Notes under the pieces: model-generated
What the model was told of the DNA's origin: nothing
The model's database searches: none
The model's input: only the letters and a program-made list of their open reading frames with translations
Assembly: GCA_036227345.1 (NCBI GenBank)
Contig: CP109468.1
Coordinates: 4,216,001-4,280,000 of the forward strand
Reading direction: 5' to 3'
Origin: Streptomyces sp. NBC_01463
GTDB taxonomy: Bacteria; Actinomycetota; Actinomycetes; Streptomycetales; Streptomycetaceae
DNA length: 64,000 nt
Made by a program: the position numbers and the translations under genes
In this document: in pieces, positions 43,126 through 51,886 of the stretch
How positions within the stretch are numbered: the stretch's first letter is position 1
How the letters are laid out: each line of letters begins with the position of its first letter

Positions 43126-45611
43126 CGCTGTTCCTCCATCTTGAGCCGGTCGGCATGTCCCGACACGATAAGAGCAATGCTGTCGGCGGACATCGCGTCC
43201 CGCACCGGATTGAAGTAGTTCGAGTGCGCGTCGAAGCTCACCCCGTCACCGCTGACGAGCGGCTTGCCCGGATCCACGGGGAACCGTACGGCCCCGAACG
43301 CCTTGCTCGCCGGATCCTTGCCGAACCAGAGATCGTCGTCGCCCGGATCGGCCAGGTCCCCGGCCACGTACGCGCCGGCCGGCCCGCCCAGGATCATCCC
43401 GATCGCGCCCACCGCCACCTGCGTCTTGGACGGGAGCTGGGTCACCGGATCGTTGGCCGCGGCGCCGACGTAGACGTGCGCCGCCCCGACCCCGAGATCC
43501 ACGGCGTGGTCCACGCCCACCCCGGGGCTGCCGACGAGGATGATGTCGTCCACCCCCGGAATCCCGTTGAGCCGCTGGGTCGCGGCGCCGACGGCACGGG
43601 AGCCGTAGGAGTGCCCGATCGCCGTGATGTGCGGATCCTTGCCCTGGTGGGTGGCCGCGATGCCGCCCATGAAGTCGTAATAGGCGGCACCGCCCTTCTC
43701 CGCCCGCCCGGTACCCGCGACGGCCAGGCTCTGCAGCCCGTCGGGGGCCTGCGGTGTGTCGTACCCGAGCCAGACGATCGCCGCGCTGGACGGGTCGTAC
43801 CCCTGGGCGCCGATCGCCGTGTCACGGGCGCGCTTGAGGTCGTTCTTCGCGAACTCCTCGTCGAGGGAGGTGTTCAGTCCAGGGACGTAGGCCGACACGT
43901 TCTGCGAGGTGTCGGGGTTCCCGTACGAGACGATCGCCCGCCCCTGGCCCTCGTCGCTGATGCCGATGAGGTACATCGGGGGCTGGCTGTCCTCCTTCAG
44001 CTGCCGCTCGATCTCGCGGAGCCCGGCCAGTTGCTCCTTCGACTGCTTGTCGGTCTGCCCCTCCAGCTTCTCGATCAGATCGGGCAGGTGCCGGCGGTTG
44101 GCCGTGTCCCGGTCGGCGACCGGAATGCCGTCCAGGGCGCCGATCCGGTCCGGGGAGAGCTCCAGGTACCGGTCACGCTCCTGCTGCGTCAGCCCGTTCC
44201 ACCAGGCCTTGCGGCCGGCGGCGCTGGAACCGGTCGGAATGCGGTCGTTGAGGTACTGCCGCTCGGAGTCCCGGACCGCGGACTCTACGCGCGTACCCGA
44301 ACCGGGCAGGCCGGTGACACCACCGACCCCGCCGGACCCCTTGGCCACGTCCCACGCGGCGGCCACGTACTGGCCGTTGCCCCATTTGCCACCGGACTTG
44401 TTGGCGGCCTGGGCGTACTGGTGGGCGACGCCCTTGGCGGTGTCGACGGGGTGCGCGATGGTGTCGACGGCCCCGGTCACGTCGCCCAGCAGCCCGTCAC
44501 CACCGACGAGCCCGGTGAAGAAGTTGCCGTCGGAGCCGCGGTCGGAGCCGGGTTTCGAGGCTTGTCTACCCGCGTCGACTCCTGAAGAAGAACCGGCGGT
44601 TCTGCCCGAACCGGCGGCCGGGTCGGAGGCGCCGGAGGTTCCGGACTTGCTGGAAGTGTCGGAGTTGGCGGCCCCGTTGGCGTTGCCGCCGACGCCGTTG
44701 GCGTTTCCGCCGGCGGCGTTGCCTCCGGTCGCGTCGGACCCACCGCTCTCGGTCGCACCGGAGTCGGCTCCGCCGGAATCGCTTCCACTGGATTCGGCTC
44801 CGCCGGAATCTGCTCCACTGGAATCGGCTCCGCCGGAGTCAGTCCCCCCGGAGTCAGTTCCCCCGGCCACGGTCGCGCCTTCGAACCCGTCACCGGAGCT
44901 GGACCTGCTCCGGACGCCGCCGCCCTTCACATCACTGCCGCCGTCGGCGACGACCTGGGGCGAAGGGCAGGCATTCCCGGTCACCTGGCAGACGGCACCG
45001 CGGAATCGACCGGACACCGGCCCACCGACCCCGGTGGCCAGGAGGCCGCCGACGAGAGCCGCGACGACGAGGACCAGGCCCACGTACTCCAGAGCGGACT
45101 GCCCGGTGTCCAAGCGCCATCTGGCCAACTGGGGTATGTGGAACGGGCGGTGCTCGACGCGCTGTTCGGGGGCGAGCCTGAACCACGCGCGGGACCGGGG
45201 CAGGCACAGGAGGACGAGAACGGCTACCGGCAGCACCAGTTGCATCACGCCCCGGCTGTTGTCCGCGTCGTTGAGCGTCGCGAGCGCGCCGAGCACGAGC
45301 CAGGCGTGAACGGCGAGCAGCCCGCACCAGATGCGGACGCCTCCGGCGCGTACGTACAGCGACAACACGAACCCGGTGATGCCGGGAAGCACGGCGTACA
45401 GCAACATGCCGAGCAGCCGACCGTCCACCGCGTCGGCCGAGGACGCCACGAGCAACACGTTGAACGCGCCGACGATCGTGACGACAAAGAGTAATCGGAC
45501 GAGAGTCAGTACCGCCTGCAAGGGGCGCGACAGCGGTTGTCTGCCCGGGCGGACCTCGGGGGTGCCTACGTCAGCACCATCCGGTAACGCTACTTCTCCT
45601 ATGCCAGACAC
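43122..45611 (-). CDS. Large membrane/pilin-like plus DUF1023 alpha/beta hydrolase protein (cassette 1)
   Basis: 829 residues from an in-frame start. About four hydrophobic helices occupy residues 30-140. Then comes a class-III-pilin-like segment (ALEYVGLVLVVAALVGGLLA, about 173-192) followed by a cysteine-bearing stretch (GAVCQVTGNACPSP). A 120-residue Gly/Ser/Asp repeat region (GGADSSGADSGGAESSG) and a linker (VDTIAHPVDTAKGVAHQYAQ) lead to the C-terminal DUF1023 domain (about 500-829). That domain has the nucleophile elbow AIGHSYGSRAVG. This domain is shared with cassette 2, but the N-terminal half is unrelated. The true start could be a little downstream; the 829-residue length is an upper limit. 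Confidence 0.72.
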   Translation of the reverse strand: MSGIGEVALPDGADVGTPEVRPGRQPLSRPLQAVLTLVRLLFVVTIVGAFNVLLVASSADAVDGRLLGMLLYAVLPGITGFVLSLYVRAGGVRIWCGLLAVHAWLVLGALATLNDADNSRGVMQLVLPVAVLVLLCLPRSRAWFRLAPEQRVEHRPFHIPQLARWRLDTGQSALEYVGLVLVVAALVGGLLATGVGGPVSGRFRGAVCQVTGNACPSPQVVADGGSDVKGGGVRSRSSSGDGFEGATVAGGTDSGGTDSGGADSSGADSGGAESSGSDSGGADSGATESGGSDATGGNAAGGNANGVGGNANGAANSDTSSKSGTSGASDPAAGSGRTAGSSSGVDAGRQASKPGSDRGSDGNFFTGLVGGDGLLGDVTGAVDTIAHPVDTAKGVAHQYAQAANKSGGKWGNGQYVAAAWDVAKGSGGVGGVTGLPGSGTRVESAVRDSERQYLNDRIPTGSSAAGRKAWWNGLTQQERDRYLELSPDRIGALDGIPVADRDTANRRHLPDLIEKLEGQTDKQSKEQLAGLREIERQLKEDSQPPMYLIGISDEGQGRAIVSYGNPDTSQNVSAYVPGLNTSLDEEFAKNDLKRARDTAIGAQGYDPSSAAIVWLGYDTPQAPDGLQSLAVAGTGRAEKGGAAYYDFMGGIAATHQGKDPHITAIGHSYGSRAVGAATQRLNGIPGVDDIILVGSPGVGVDHAVDLGVGAAHVYVGAAANDPVTQLPSKTQVAVGAIGMILGGPAGAYVAGDLADPGDDDLWFGKDPASKAFGAVRFPVDPGKPLVSGDGVSFDAHSNYFNPVRDAMSADSIALIVSGHADRLKMEEQR
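44738..44872. repeat. Coding tandem repeat in cassette 1
   Basis: Imperfect 15- to 30-bp units built on GGAATCGGCTCCGCCG / TCTCGGTCGCACCGGAG encode the GGADSSG/DSGGAES stretch on the minus strand. Unit boundaries drift, as in slippage-expanded low-complexity regions, so its length is likely to vary between strains. Confidence 0.65.
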
Positions 45612-45743
45612 GAAGAGTCTCCCCAGCTTTGTGAGCAGGCGCAGCGACGGTTCCCCCGGTATCCGTATGCGACCACAACGCTGCGGGGTTGTGCATGGGC
45701 CCTAGGGCCCAATGCTGGACTCAACCTGAGGTCAATCAGCCGT

Positions 45744-45788
45744 CCCTTACCCCCACCGACCATGCCGTTCCGGTCATTGGGGGCAGGG
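45744..45788. terminator. Hairpin downstream of cassette 2
   Basis: CCCT..CCCCCA (45744-45755) pairs with TGGGGG.AGGG (45778-45788); an inner GACC/GGTC pair extends the fold. It lies nine bases after the minus-strand lipoprotein stop at 45797. A separate perfect palindrome, TGGGCCCTAGGGCCCA, sits at 45696-45711 in the same 185-base gap. Confidence 0.65.
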
Positions 45789-45796
45789 ACGAGCCG

Positions 45797-46336
45797 TCAG
45801 GAGGCCCCGGCGGACCAGAAGTCGGAGTGGACGTTGGGGCGGGGGATCGGGTAGATGCCTTCGTAGGAGGGGCCGTTGGGAGGTGTCGTCGACTCAGCGA
45901 CTTCGGACTCCTCCACGCAGGGACTGTCCACTTCGAAGAAGGCTTGCCCTCCCCCGAAGATAAGGCTCACGCCGAACCCGTCACGGGTTTGCCCATAGAT
46001 CGCGGGCGAATCTCGGTCATTGTTGACCCCCTTGATTCTGTAATCACGTTTCCGCCAAACCCTCTCCACCAACCCCAGGAAACTACCCCGCCGTTCGTCA
46101 GACACAACAGTCATTACCGATCGGCGCCGGGTCACATCACAGCTACCTGTGGTGGTGGGCCCGTGAGCCCACTCAACAGACGGCTCAATGCTCGCCAGTG
46201 TTGCATCCATAATCCCGTCTGCGTGGTCCGCAGCTGACTGCATGTCCATGTCCGCCCTCTTCTCGCTTATTACGCATCCGGACAGAACTGCGCTTAGGAT
46301 TAGCGTCACCGTGCATCGCAAAACGCGATCCATCAT
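45797..46336 (-). CDS. Lipoprotein partner of DUF1023 cassette 2
   Basis: 179 residues. Lipobox LSAVLSGC with Cys near 21, then KRADMDMQSAADHADGIMDA, which matches the equivalent block of the cassette 1 lipoprotein. Two cysteines are conserved (GSCDVTRRR, DSPCVEE). The gene has more A/T at third codon positions than nearly all neighbours (stretches such as AATCACGTTTCCGCCAAACC). The ATG overlaps the stop of the large gene upstream by four bases, an ATGA junction identical to cassette 1. Function unknown. Confidence 0.75.
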   Translation of the reverse strand: MMDRVLRCTVTLILSAVLSGCVISEKRADMDMQSAADHADGIMDATLASIEPSVEWAHGPTTTGSCDVTRRRSVMTVVSDERRGSFLGLVERVWRKRDYRIKGVNNDRDSPAIYGQTRDGFGVSLIFGGGQAFFEVDSPCVEESEVAESTTPPNGPSYEGIYPIPRPNVHSDFWSAGAS

Positions 46337-48141
46337 CGATACTCCTCGGCCTTGAGCCTCCGAGATTGCCCAGCCGCAACCAGAGCAATGCTGTTCGCGG
46401 ATGAAGCATCTCGATCCGGATCGAAATACTGAGAGTGCGCATCGATAGATAGGCCGTGACCGCTAACAAGCCTTGGCCCGTCATCTACGGGAAATCTCCT
46501 GGCACCGAACGCCTCGCTGGCAGGATCCTTGCCAAACCAAAGATCATCGTCTTCCTTGTCGGCGATCTCACCGAGCAGGTAGGCACCAGCAGGGCCCGCA
46601 GCAGCCCAGCCAACCGCACCAACCGCACCCTGCTGCTTCGAAGGAAGCTTTGTCACAACATCGTTCTCTGCTGCACCAACGAAGACGTGCCCCTTACCCA
46701 CACCAAGGTCATCCGCGCGATCTACACCGACTCCCGGACTGCCCACCAGGACGATGTCATCAACCCCTGGAATGCCGTCTTCATGCTGCGTCGCAGCACC
46801 CACTGTGCGCGAACCGTATGAATGCCCGATCGCCGTCATATGCGGATCCTCGTTCTCATTTGTGGCAGAAATGCCACCCATGAAACCATGGAAGGCTAAT
46901 CCACCTTTCTCGGCCCGCTCATCGCCCATTACGTCAAGACTGTCCAAACCATCCGGAGATTGCGGCGCGTCGTAACCAAGCCAGACGATCGCCGCACTAG
47001 ATGGGTCGTGCTGCTGCATTCCGATCGCCGTATCACGAGCTCGCTTAAGGTCATTCTTCGCAAAATCCGCATCCAACGAAGTATTCAACCCCGGCACATA
47101 AGCCGAAACATTCCGCGCCGTATCCGGATTCCCGTAAGAAACGATCGCGCGCCCGTTCCCCTCATCACCGATGCCGAGCAGGAACATCGGCGGCTGCCGG
47201 CCCGCCCGCAGCTGCCGGTCGATCTCCCGCAGCCCCGCCAACTGCGTCTCCGCCCGCTCACCGTCCCTCCCCTCCAGCTTGCCGATCAGCAGCTGCAGGT
47301 TGTCCCGGTTCGCCGTGTCGCGGACCAGGGCCGGGATGCCGTCCAGATTGCCGATCTGGTCCGGGTACACCGCGAGGTACTCCTCGCGCTGTTCGTCCGT
47401 CAGGCCCGCCCACCACTCGCGCCGCGCCACCGCACTCGCCTCGTACGGGATGCCCGACTTCAGGTAGCCCCGCGCCGCGGCCCGTACCGACGCGGCGTCC
47501 CCCGCCGTGTCCGTCCACGTGCGTTCCGGGACCGTCAGGCCCTCCTCGGCCTTCAGCTTCCGCAGGATCCTGGCGAACCGCCAGTCGATCTCGGCCGCCG
47601 TCCGCACCGCCTTCGCCACCCGGTCCGCGATGTCCTGCGCCTTCGCCGCATGCGGGTTCGGGGCCACCAGCTCCGACGGTGGCAGCAGTCCCGGCGCCGC
47701 CCCCACCGACGCCGTCCCGCCCGCCAGCGGCTTCCCGTCGATCAGGCCCTCCCCCGCCGCCGGATACGTCACCGACCCGTCGGCATGCACCGTGAACCTC
47801 AGCGACTCCGCGTCGTCCAGTGCCTCCCTCAACACCCGTTGCTGGGCCCGCATCTCGAAGGCGAGGCTGTTCAGCGCCGTCCGGACCAGGCCGCACTCCG
47901 TGTAGACGTAACTCAGGTTCCGGCCCAGCCGCCGCAGCCGCCCCACGGCCGCTTCCGCCGCCGCGCCCTGCTGGGTCTCACGCAGGCCGTTCAGCAGTTG
48001 GTGTTCGATCCGGTCACGCCCGGCGTCGGCCCGGTTGCTCGCCTTGCCCCAGCCGTCGGCCGCGCCCTCCAGTTCGGCGCACTTCAGATCCCGTAACTGG
48101 GCCCAGGTCAGCGGCGAGGCAGGGGCGGCAGCGGGCGTCAT
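46333..48141 (-). CDS. WXG-like N-terminus plus DUF1023 alpha/beta hydrolase protein (cassette 2)
   Basis: 602 residues. The N-terminus is a helical, WXG/ESX-like region (SPLTWAQLRDLKCAELEGAA, residues about 9-28, continuing through LNSLAFEMRAQQRVLREALD), typical of DUF1023 proteins. The C-terminal half (about 330-602) is a close relative of cassette 1, with YVPGLNTSL, DPSSAAIVWLGYD and nucleophile elbow AIGHSYGSRTVG. There is a switch in base composition near 47165: upstream codons (N-terminal half) are very GC-rich, while the 46340-47165 stretch has many A/T-ending codons. This suggests that the hydrolase half was swapped in by recombination. It overlaps genes on both sides. Confidence 0.8.
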   Translation of the reverse strand: MTPAAAPASPLTWAQLRDLKCAELEGAADGWGKASNRADAGRDRIEHQLLNGLRETQQGAAAEAAVGRLRRLGRNLSYVYTECGLVRTALNSLAFEMRAQQRVLREALDDAESLRFTVHADGSVTYPAAGEGLIDGKPLAGGTASVGAAPGLLPPSELVAPNPHAAKAQDIADRVAKAVRTAAEIDWRFARILRKLKAEEGLTVPERTWTDTAGDAASVRAAARGYLKSGIPYEASAVARREWWAGLTDEQREEYLAVYPDQIGNLDGIPALVRDTANRDNLQLLIGKLEGRDGERAETQLAGLREIDRQLRAGRQPPMFLLGIGDEGNGRAIVSYGNPDTARNVSAYVPGLNTSLDADFAKNDLKRARDTAIGMQQHDPSSAAIVWLGYDAPQSPDGLDSLDVMGDERAEKGGLAFHGFMGGISATNENEDPHMTAIGHSYGSRTVGAATQHEDGIPGVDDIVLVGSPGVGVDRADDLGVGKGHVFVGAAENDVVTKLPSKQQGAVGAVGWAAAGPAGAYLLGEIADKEDDDLWFGKDPASEAFGARRFPVDDGPRLVSGHGLSIDAHSQYFDPDRDASSANSIALVAAGQSRRLKAEEYR

Positions 48142-48521
48142 CGTTCGACCCCCCGCGTCCGCCTCGCCACCGGGGCGAAGGACGACTTCACGGTCTCGTT
48201 CGTGTCGCCCTGGGCCCGGGCCACGGCCCGCAGGTTCCCGGCCAGGGCCCCGCACTCCCGCCGTGCCGTCTCGATGCGCCGCTCCCAGGACTCGCGTACC
48301 GACCCCAGCTCGGCCAGCGCGGTCAGGCCTGCGGTCCCGGCGAGCAAGCCCTCGTGCGCCGTGGCGAGTTCCGTCCTCACCGGGCCCAGGTGCACCCCCA
48401 TGCCGTCCGCACCCCCCGCGGCCCGCAACCACACCCCGTCGCTGTGGCTCAGCCGGTCCCCGCCGCCCGGGCCGCCCCCACCACCGGTCCCGCCACCGGC
48501 CAGATCACTCAGCCTCTGCAT
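48138..48521 (-). CDS. WXG-like helical protein heading cassette 2
   Basis: 127 residues from the ATG. A Gly-rich N-terminus, then a helical core including the W of SDGVWLRAAGGADGMGVHLG and long amphipathic helices (GPVRTELATAHEGLLAGTAG, VRESWERRIETARREC). This is the form of the small WXG-type proteins encoded just before DUF1023 genes in actinobacteria. A canonical W-x-G turn is not exact. It overlaps the next gene in an ATGA junction, so the trio WXG / large protein / lipoprotein is translated as one unit. Confidence 0.6.
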   Translation of the reverse strand: MQRLSDLAGGGTGGGGGPGGGDRLSHSDGVWLRAAGGADGMGVHLGPVRTELATAHEGLLAGTAGLTALAELGSVRESWERRIETARRECGALAGNLRAVARAQGDTNETVKSSFAPVARRTRGVER

Positions 48522-48691
48522 CCCGTTCACCCCGCTCGCCCGTTCCTTGATCGTGGAGCGGCACTGTGCCAAACGGAGATGTCACGACACGCCGGGCACA
48601 CGGATGCCGGGGCGCGGGCCGGTCGCCCACTCCCCGGGCCTCCCAACGCATCGCCGCCCGGGCGCAGATCACCCGAACGGTGGACCGGGCA

Positions 48692-50473
48692 CTACGCCCC
48701 GTACGTCCTCGGGTCCACCGTGGCGAGCCGGTCCAGCGCGGCGGCCGCCCGGTCCTCCGGCGGGGTGCCGTCCTCCGGGATCTGCCACATGCGGTGCCGG
48801 GGGGCGCCGTCGTCCCCGGCGTACAGCAGGCAGACCGCCGTACGGTCCGGGTCCTGGAAGTCCGTGGCGATCCAGCCCAGTTCCATGTCCCACCGGGTGA
48901 GCAGTTCCGGCCGGTCGCGCAGTCCGGCGGCGATCAGCCGGGACGTCCTGCGAGCCGGCCACGTCCACGCGTGGTCGTTCTCGGCGCGCGCGATCTCCGC
49001 GTCGTACGCCGCCCCGTCGAAGCGCAACTCCGGGATCTCCCGCAGGTACAGCGGCGAGGGCGGCGGGGGCGGGCGGCGCCAGTCGGACCAGACGACCTGG
49101 TCGCCGTCCCGCCGGACGGTGACGTACAGCGCACCGCAGCAGCCCTCGGTGCAGTACGCCTCCGCGAGCTGCACCTCCCGGGGTTCCGCGGTGGCCCGCA
49201 GCACGCCGCTGTCCAGCAGGTCCTCGGGGGAATGCGCGGCACCCCGCCCGAACGCCTCCTGGACCAGCGGCCGGCCGTCGATCAGCATCCGGGACTCCAC
49301 GGTGTGGGCATCGGCCGGGTCGCGTACGACGGTCTCGATCCGGAGGGCCCGTAGCGAGGGACCCGGCCCGCCGATGGCATCCGCACCAGCCGCCGCGTCG
49401 GCGAACGGCCGCTTCCCATTGCGTACGGCCCACTGGAACCGCCGCCGCTCCACACCCTCCGCACCGGGTCCCGGGTCCGCTCCGGGGACCACGACAGCGC
49501 GCCACTCGGGCCGGTCCAGCACGGACTCCACCTGCTCCAGCACCGCCTCGCGCCGGCCCGTCCCCCAGTCGTGCAGCCGGCCGGGGCCGCTGTGGAGGTC
49601 GAAGGCCGCCGAGAGCAGCAGCGCGTAGTGGTCGAGCGTGGGCGCCAGTCCCGCGGCGCACGACACGAACGCCTCGTACGTGCTGACGGCCTCCGCGCAG
49701 AAGAGGATCTCGGCCCGGTCGTCGCGCAGGCTCGTCGCACGGAACAGCAGCCATCCCGTACGCGCCGTCAACGCCTCGCGCAGGGACGGCGTGACGTCCG
49801 GCGACCTCAGGATGTCGGCCGGCCGCACCGCGTCCACGATGCGTCGCGCGGTCTCGGGCCCCACGTTCCGGCGTTCTCTCGGAACCGCCGCGAGCCCCCG
49901 GCGCACCGCCGCCCCGTCGTCCGCCTCCAACGCGGCGACCAGCGAACGCAGTTCCGGCCCTTCGGCGTGATGGCCCAGCCACACCAGTGCCCCGGCCCGC
50001 CGGTCGATGGCGTCGAGCGCGTGCACGGCGGGGGTCACGAGGTCACGCAGCGCGCCCAGGACCTCCAGCAACGGCACGTCCTCCGGCTCGCCCAGCCGGG
50101 CCAGCAGGCCGAGTCCGACGCAGACCGCGGTGGGGGTGGTTCCCGTACGGGCGAGGCGGCGTCCGAGCGCCCGCGCCCGGTCCTCGTGCTCCAGCGCCAG
50201 CTCGCGGACGATGCGGCCGATCTGAAGGTCCCGGACGACTGGTCGCAGTCCGGCGAAACGCCGTTCGGTCTCCGCCGCGGCCCAAACCGTGTCGGGGTCG
50301 GCGAGCAGCGGGGCCACGATCTCCGTCACCGCCGCCCGCGCCTCGGCCCAACTGCGGCTGTACCGAGGCTTCGAGCGGGAGGCACCGGACGGACCGGACG
50401 GACCGGAGAGGTCGGGTAGCGGATATCCCCCTGCGGGGAGCCGGCCATCGGGCTCGTCGCGGCACAGGCGCAC
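48692..50473 (-). CDS. Large hypothetical protein with possible HEAT-like repeats
   Basis: Up to 593 residues from a GTG at 50473; the start is uncertain because a TTG at 50530 and other codons lie upstream. Cytoplasmic, with helix-rich middle parts (PEDVPLLEVLGALRDLVTPA, LRSLVAALEADDGAAVRRGL) that suggest repeat-type scaffolding. A Cys-rich stretch (AEAYCTEGCCGALYVTVRR) occurs near residue 450. The C-terminus has a W-rich segment (DHAWTWPARRTSRL). No catalytic family recognised. It lies between the WXG-like gene and the divergent LtrA gene. Confidence 0.6.
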   Translation of the reverse strand: MRLCRDEPDGRLPAGGYPLPDLSGPSGPSGASRSKPRYSRSWAEARAAVTEIVAPLLADPDTVWAAAETERRFAGLRPVVRDLQIGRIVRELALEHEDRARALGRRLARTGTTPTAVCVGLGLLARLGEPEDVPLLEVLGALRDLVTPAVHALDAIDRRAGALVWLGHHAEGPELRSLVAALEADDGAAVRRGLAAVPRERRNVGPETARRIVDAVRPADILRSPDVTPSLREALTARTGWLLFRATSLRDDRAEILFCAEAVSTYEAFVSCAAGLAPTLDHYALLLSAAFDLHSGPGRLHDWGTGRREAVLEQVESVLDRPEWRAVVVPGADPGPGAEGVERRRFQWAVRNGKRPFADAAAGADAIGGPGPSLRALRIETVVRDPADAHTVESRMLIDGRPLVQEAFGRGAAHSPEDLLDSGVLRATAEPREVQLAEAYCTEGCCGALYVTVRRDGDQVVWSDWRRPPPPPSPLYLREIPELRFDGAAYDAEIARAENDHAWTWPARRTSRLIAAGLRDRPELLTRWDMELGWIATDFQDPDRTAVCLLYAGDDGAPRHRMWQIPEDGTPPEDRAAAALDRLATVDPRTYGA

Positions 50474-50636
50474 AGCGTACGAATGGAGCGAGGGAGGAGT
50501 GAGCGCCTCGCGCTCTGCCCCGGCGCTCAACGGGCGGGGTGGTTCTCGATTCCGTAAGTCATGCGGCGCAGTCTGGCAGGGCCGCCCGCCCCGTTCCAAC
50601 AGGTTTCGCACCCGCAGGGCAGGAAGAATGCGGGCC

Positions 50637-51827
50637 ATGAGTGATTCACAGCCCACCTCCAGCGCCTGGCACCGGCCCATGGTCGCCCGCCTCACCGACG
50701 AGCGGCACCGCACCGCGACCATGCTGGAGCTGTTCTTCGACCTCTGCTTCGTCACCGCGGTGGCCCAGGCCGCTGCCGCCTTCGAGCACGAGCTCGCGGA
50801 GGGACGCATCGGTCACGGCGTCCTCGGCTACGCGATGGTCTTCTTCGCGATCTGGTGGGCCTGGATGAACTTCACCTGGTTCGCCTCCGCCTACGACACC
50901 GACGACGTGCCCTACCGGCTCCTGACCCTGGTCCAGATCACCGGGGCGCTCGTCCTGGCCGCAGGAGCGTCCGAGGCCCTCGTGCACGAGGACTTCACGG
51001 TCATCACCTGGGGCTACGTGATCATGCGGCTGGCCATGGTCACACAGTGGCTGCGTGCCGCCAGGTCCGACCCCGAACGGCGCCGCACCTGCCTGCGCTA
51101 CGCCGTGGGGATCCTCGTGGTGCAGATCGGCTGGCTCGTCCGCCTCACCCTGCCCGACGACATCGGGGTCGCCACCTTCGCCGTCCTCGTCGTGGCCGAG
51201 ATCGCCGTCCCCGCCTGGGCGGAGCGCGCGGCCACCACCACCTGGCATCCGCACCACATCGCCGAGCGGTACGGCCTGTTCACCCTGATCGTGCTGGGCG
51301 AGTCGATCACCGCCGCCACGGGTGCGGTACGTGCCGCGCTCGACACCCACGCGCCGCTCGGCGACCTCGCCGTCCTCGTCGTCGGGGGTCTCCTGACCGT
51401 CTTCGCCCTGTGGTGGCTCTACTTCGCGCAGAGCGCTCCTGAACGGCTCACCACCCTGCGCGTGGCGCTGCTCTGGGGCTACGGCCACTACCTCGTCTTC
51501 GCGTCCGCCGCGGCCGTCGGCGCCGGCCTCGCCGTCAACGTGGCCCATGCGACGGGCCACGGTCACCTCTCGGACCGTGCGGCGGCAGCGGCGTACACCG
51601 TTCCGGTCGCCGTGTTCGTCTGCCTCGTCTGGCTGCTGCACCACCGGAGCGACGGACTGCGCCGGGCGGCCGACGCCGTCCACCCGGTCGCGGTCCTCGC
51701 CGTCCTCGCGGCGACGTTCGCGCCCGGCCCCTACCCCGCGCTCGTCACGGGCCTCGTCACGGCGCTGCTGGTCACCACGACGGTGATCCTGTCCGCACGC
51801 GCCAAGGCCAGGACCGGAACCTCCTGA
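50637..51827 (+). CDS. Low-temperature-requirement A (LtrA) family membrane protein
   Basis: 396 residues from the second ATG (an ATG nine bases upstream is an alternative, and the AGGAAG purines fit both). The family hallmark is RTATMLELFFDLCFVTAVAQ near the N-terminus, followed by FWWAWMNFTWFASAYDTDD-like text, and about ten transmembrane helices. The HHIAERYGLFTLIVLGESIT segment is another strongly conserved block. The substrate and activity of LtrA proteins are unknown. It ends just before a perfect palindrome terminator shared with the convergent gene. Confidence 0.92.
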   Translation: MSDSQPTSSAWHRPMVARLTDERHRTATMLELFFDLCFVTAVAQAAAAFEHELAEGRIGHGVLGYAMVFFAIWWAWMNFTWFASAYDTDDVPYRLLTLVQITGALVLAAGASEALVHEDFTVITWGYVIMRLAMVTQWLRAARSDPERRRTCLRYAVGILVVQIGWLVRLTLPDDIGVATFAVLVVAEIAVPAWAERAATTTWHPHHIAERYGLFTLIVLGESITAATGAVRAALDTHAPLGDLAVLVVGGLLTVFALWWLYFAQSAPERLTTLRVALLWGYGHYLVFASAAAVGAGLAVNVAHATGHGHLSDRAAAAAYTVPVAVFVCLVWLLHHRSDGLRRAADAVHPVAVLAVLAATFAPGPYPALVTGLVTALLVTTTVILSARAKARTGTS

Positions 51828-51846
51828 CTGCGGCCAGGACCCGGAT

Positions 51847-51886
51847 TGAGGCTGTCCCCTCCCGGGCCCGGGAGGGGACAGCCTCA
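51847..51886. terminator. Perfect 40-bp palindromic terminator
   Basis: TGAGGCTGTCCCCTCCCGGG at 51847-51866 is followed directly by its complement to 51886. Both halves are 20 bases, so the hairpin has no free loop except what steric need opens. It serves the convergent LtrA gene and the gene ending at 51884, whose TGA stop lies inside it. Confidence 0.85.

Noticed and set aside
43155..44585. 476-codon plus-strand frame inside cassette 1
   Set aside because: Antisense shadow of the DUF1023 gene with low-complexity Arg/Val/Gly content.
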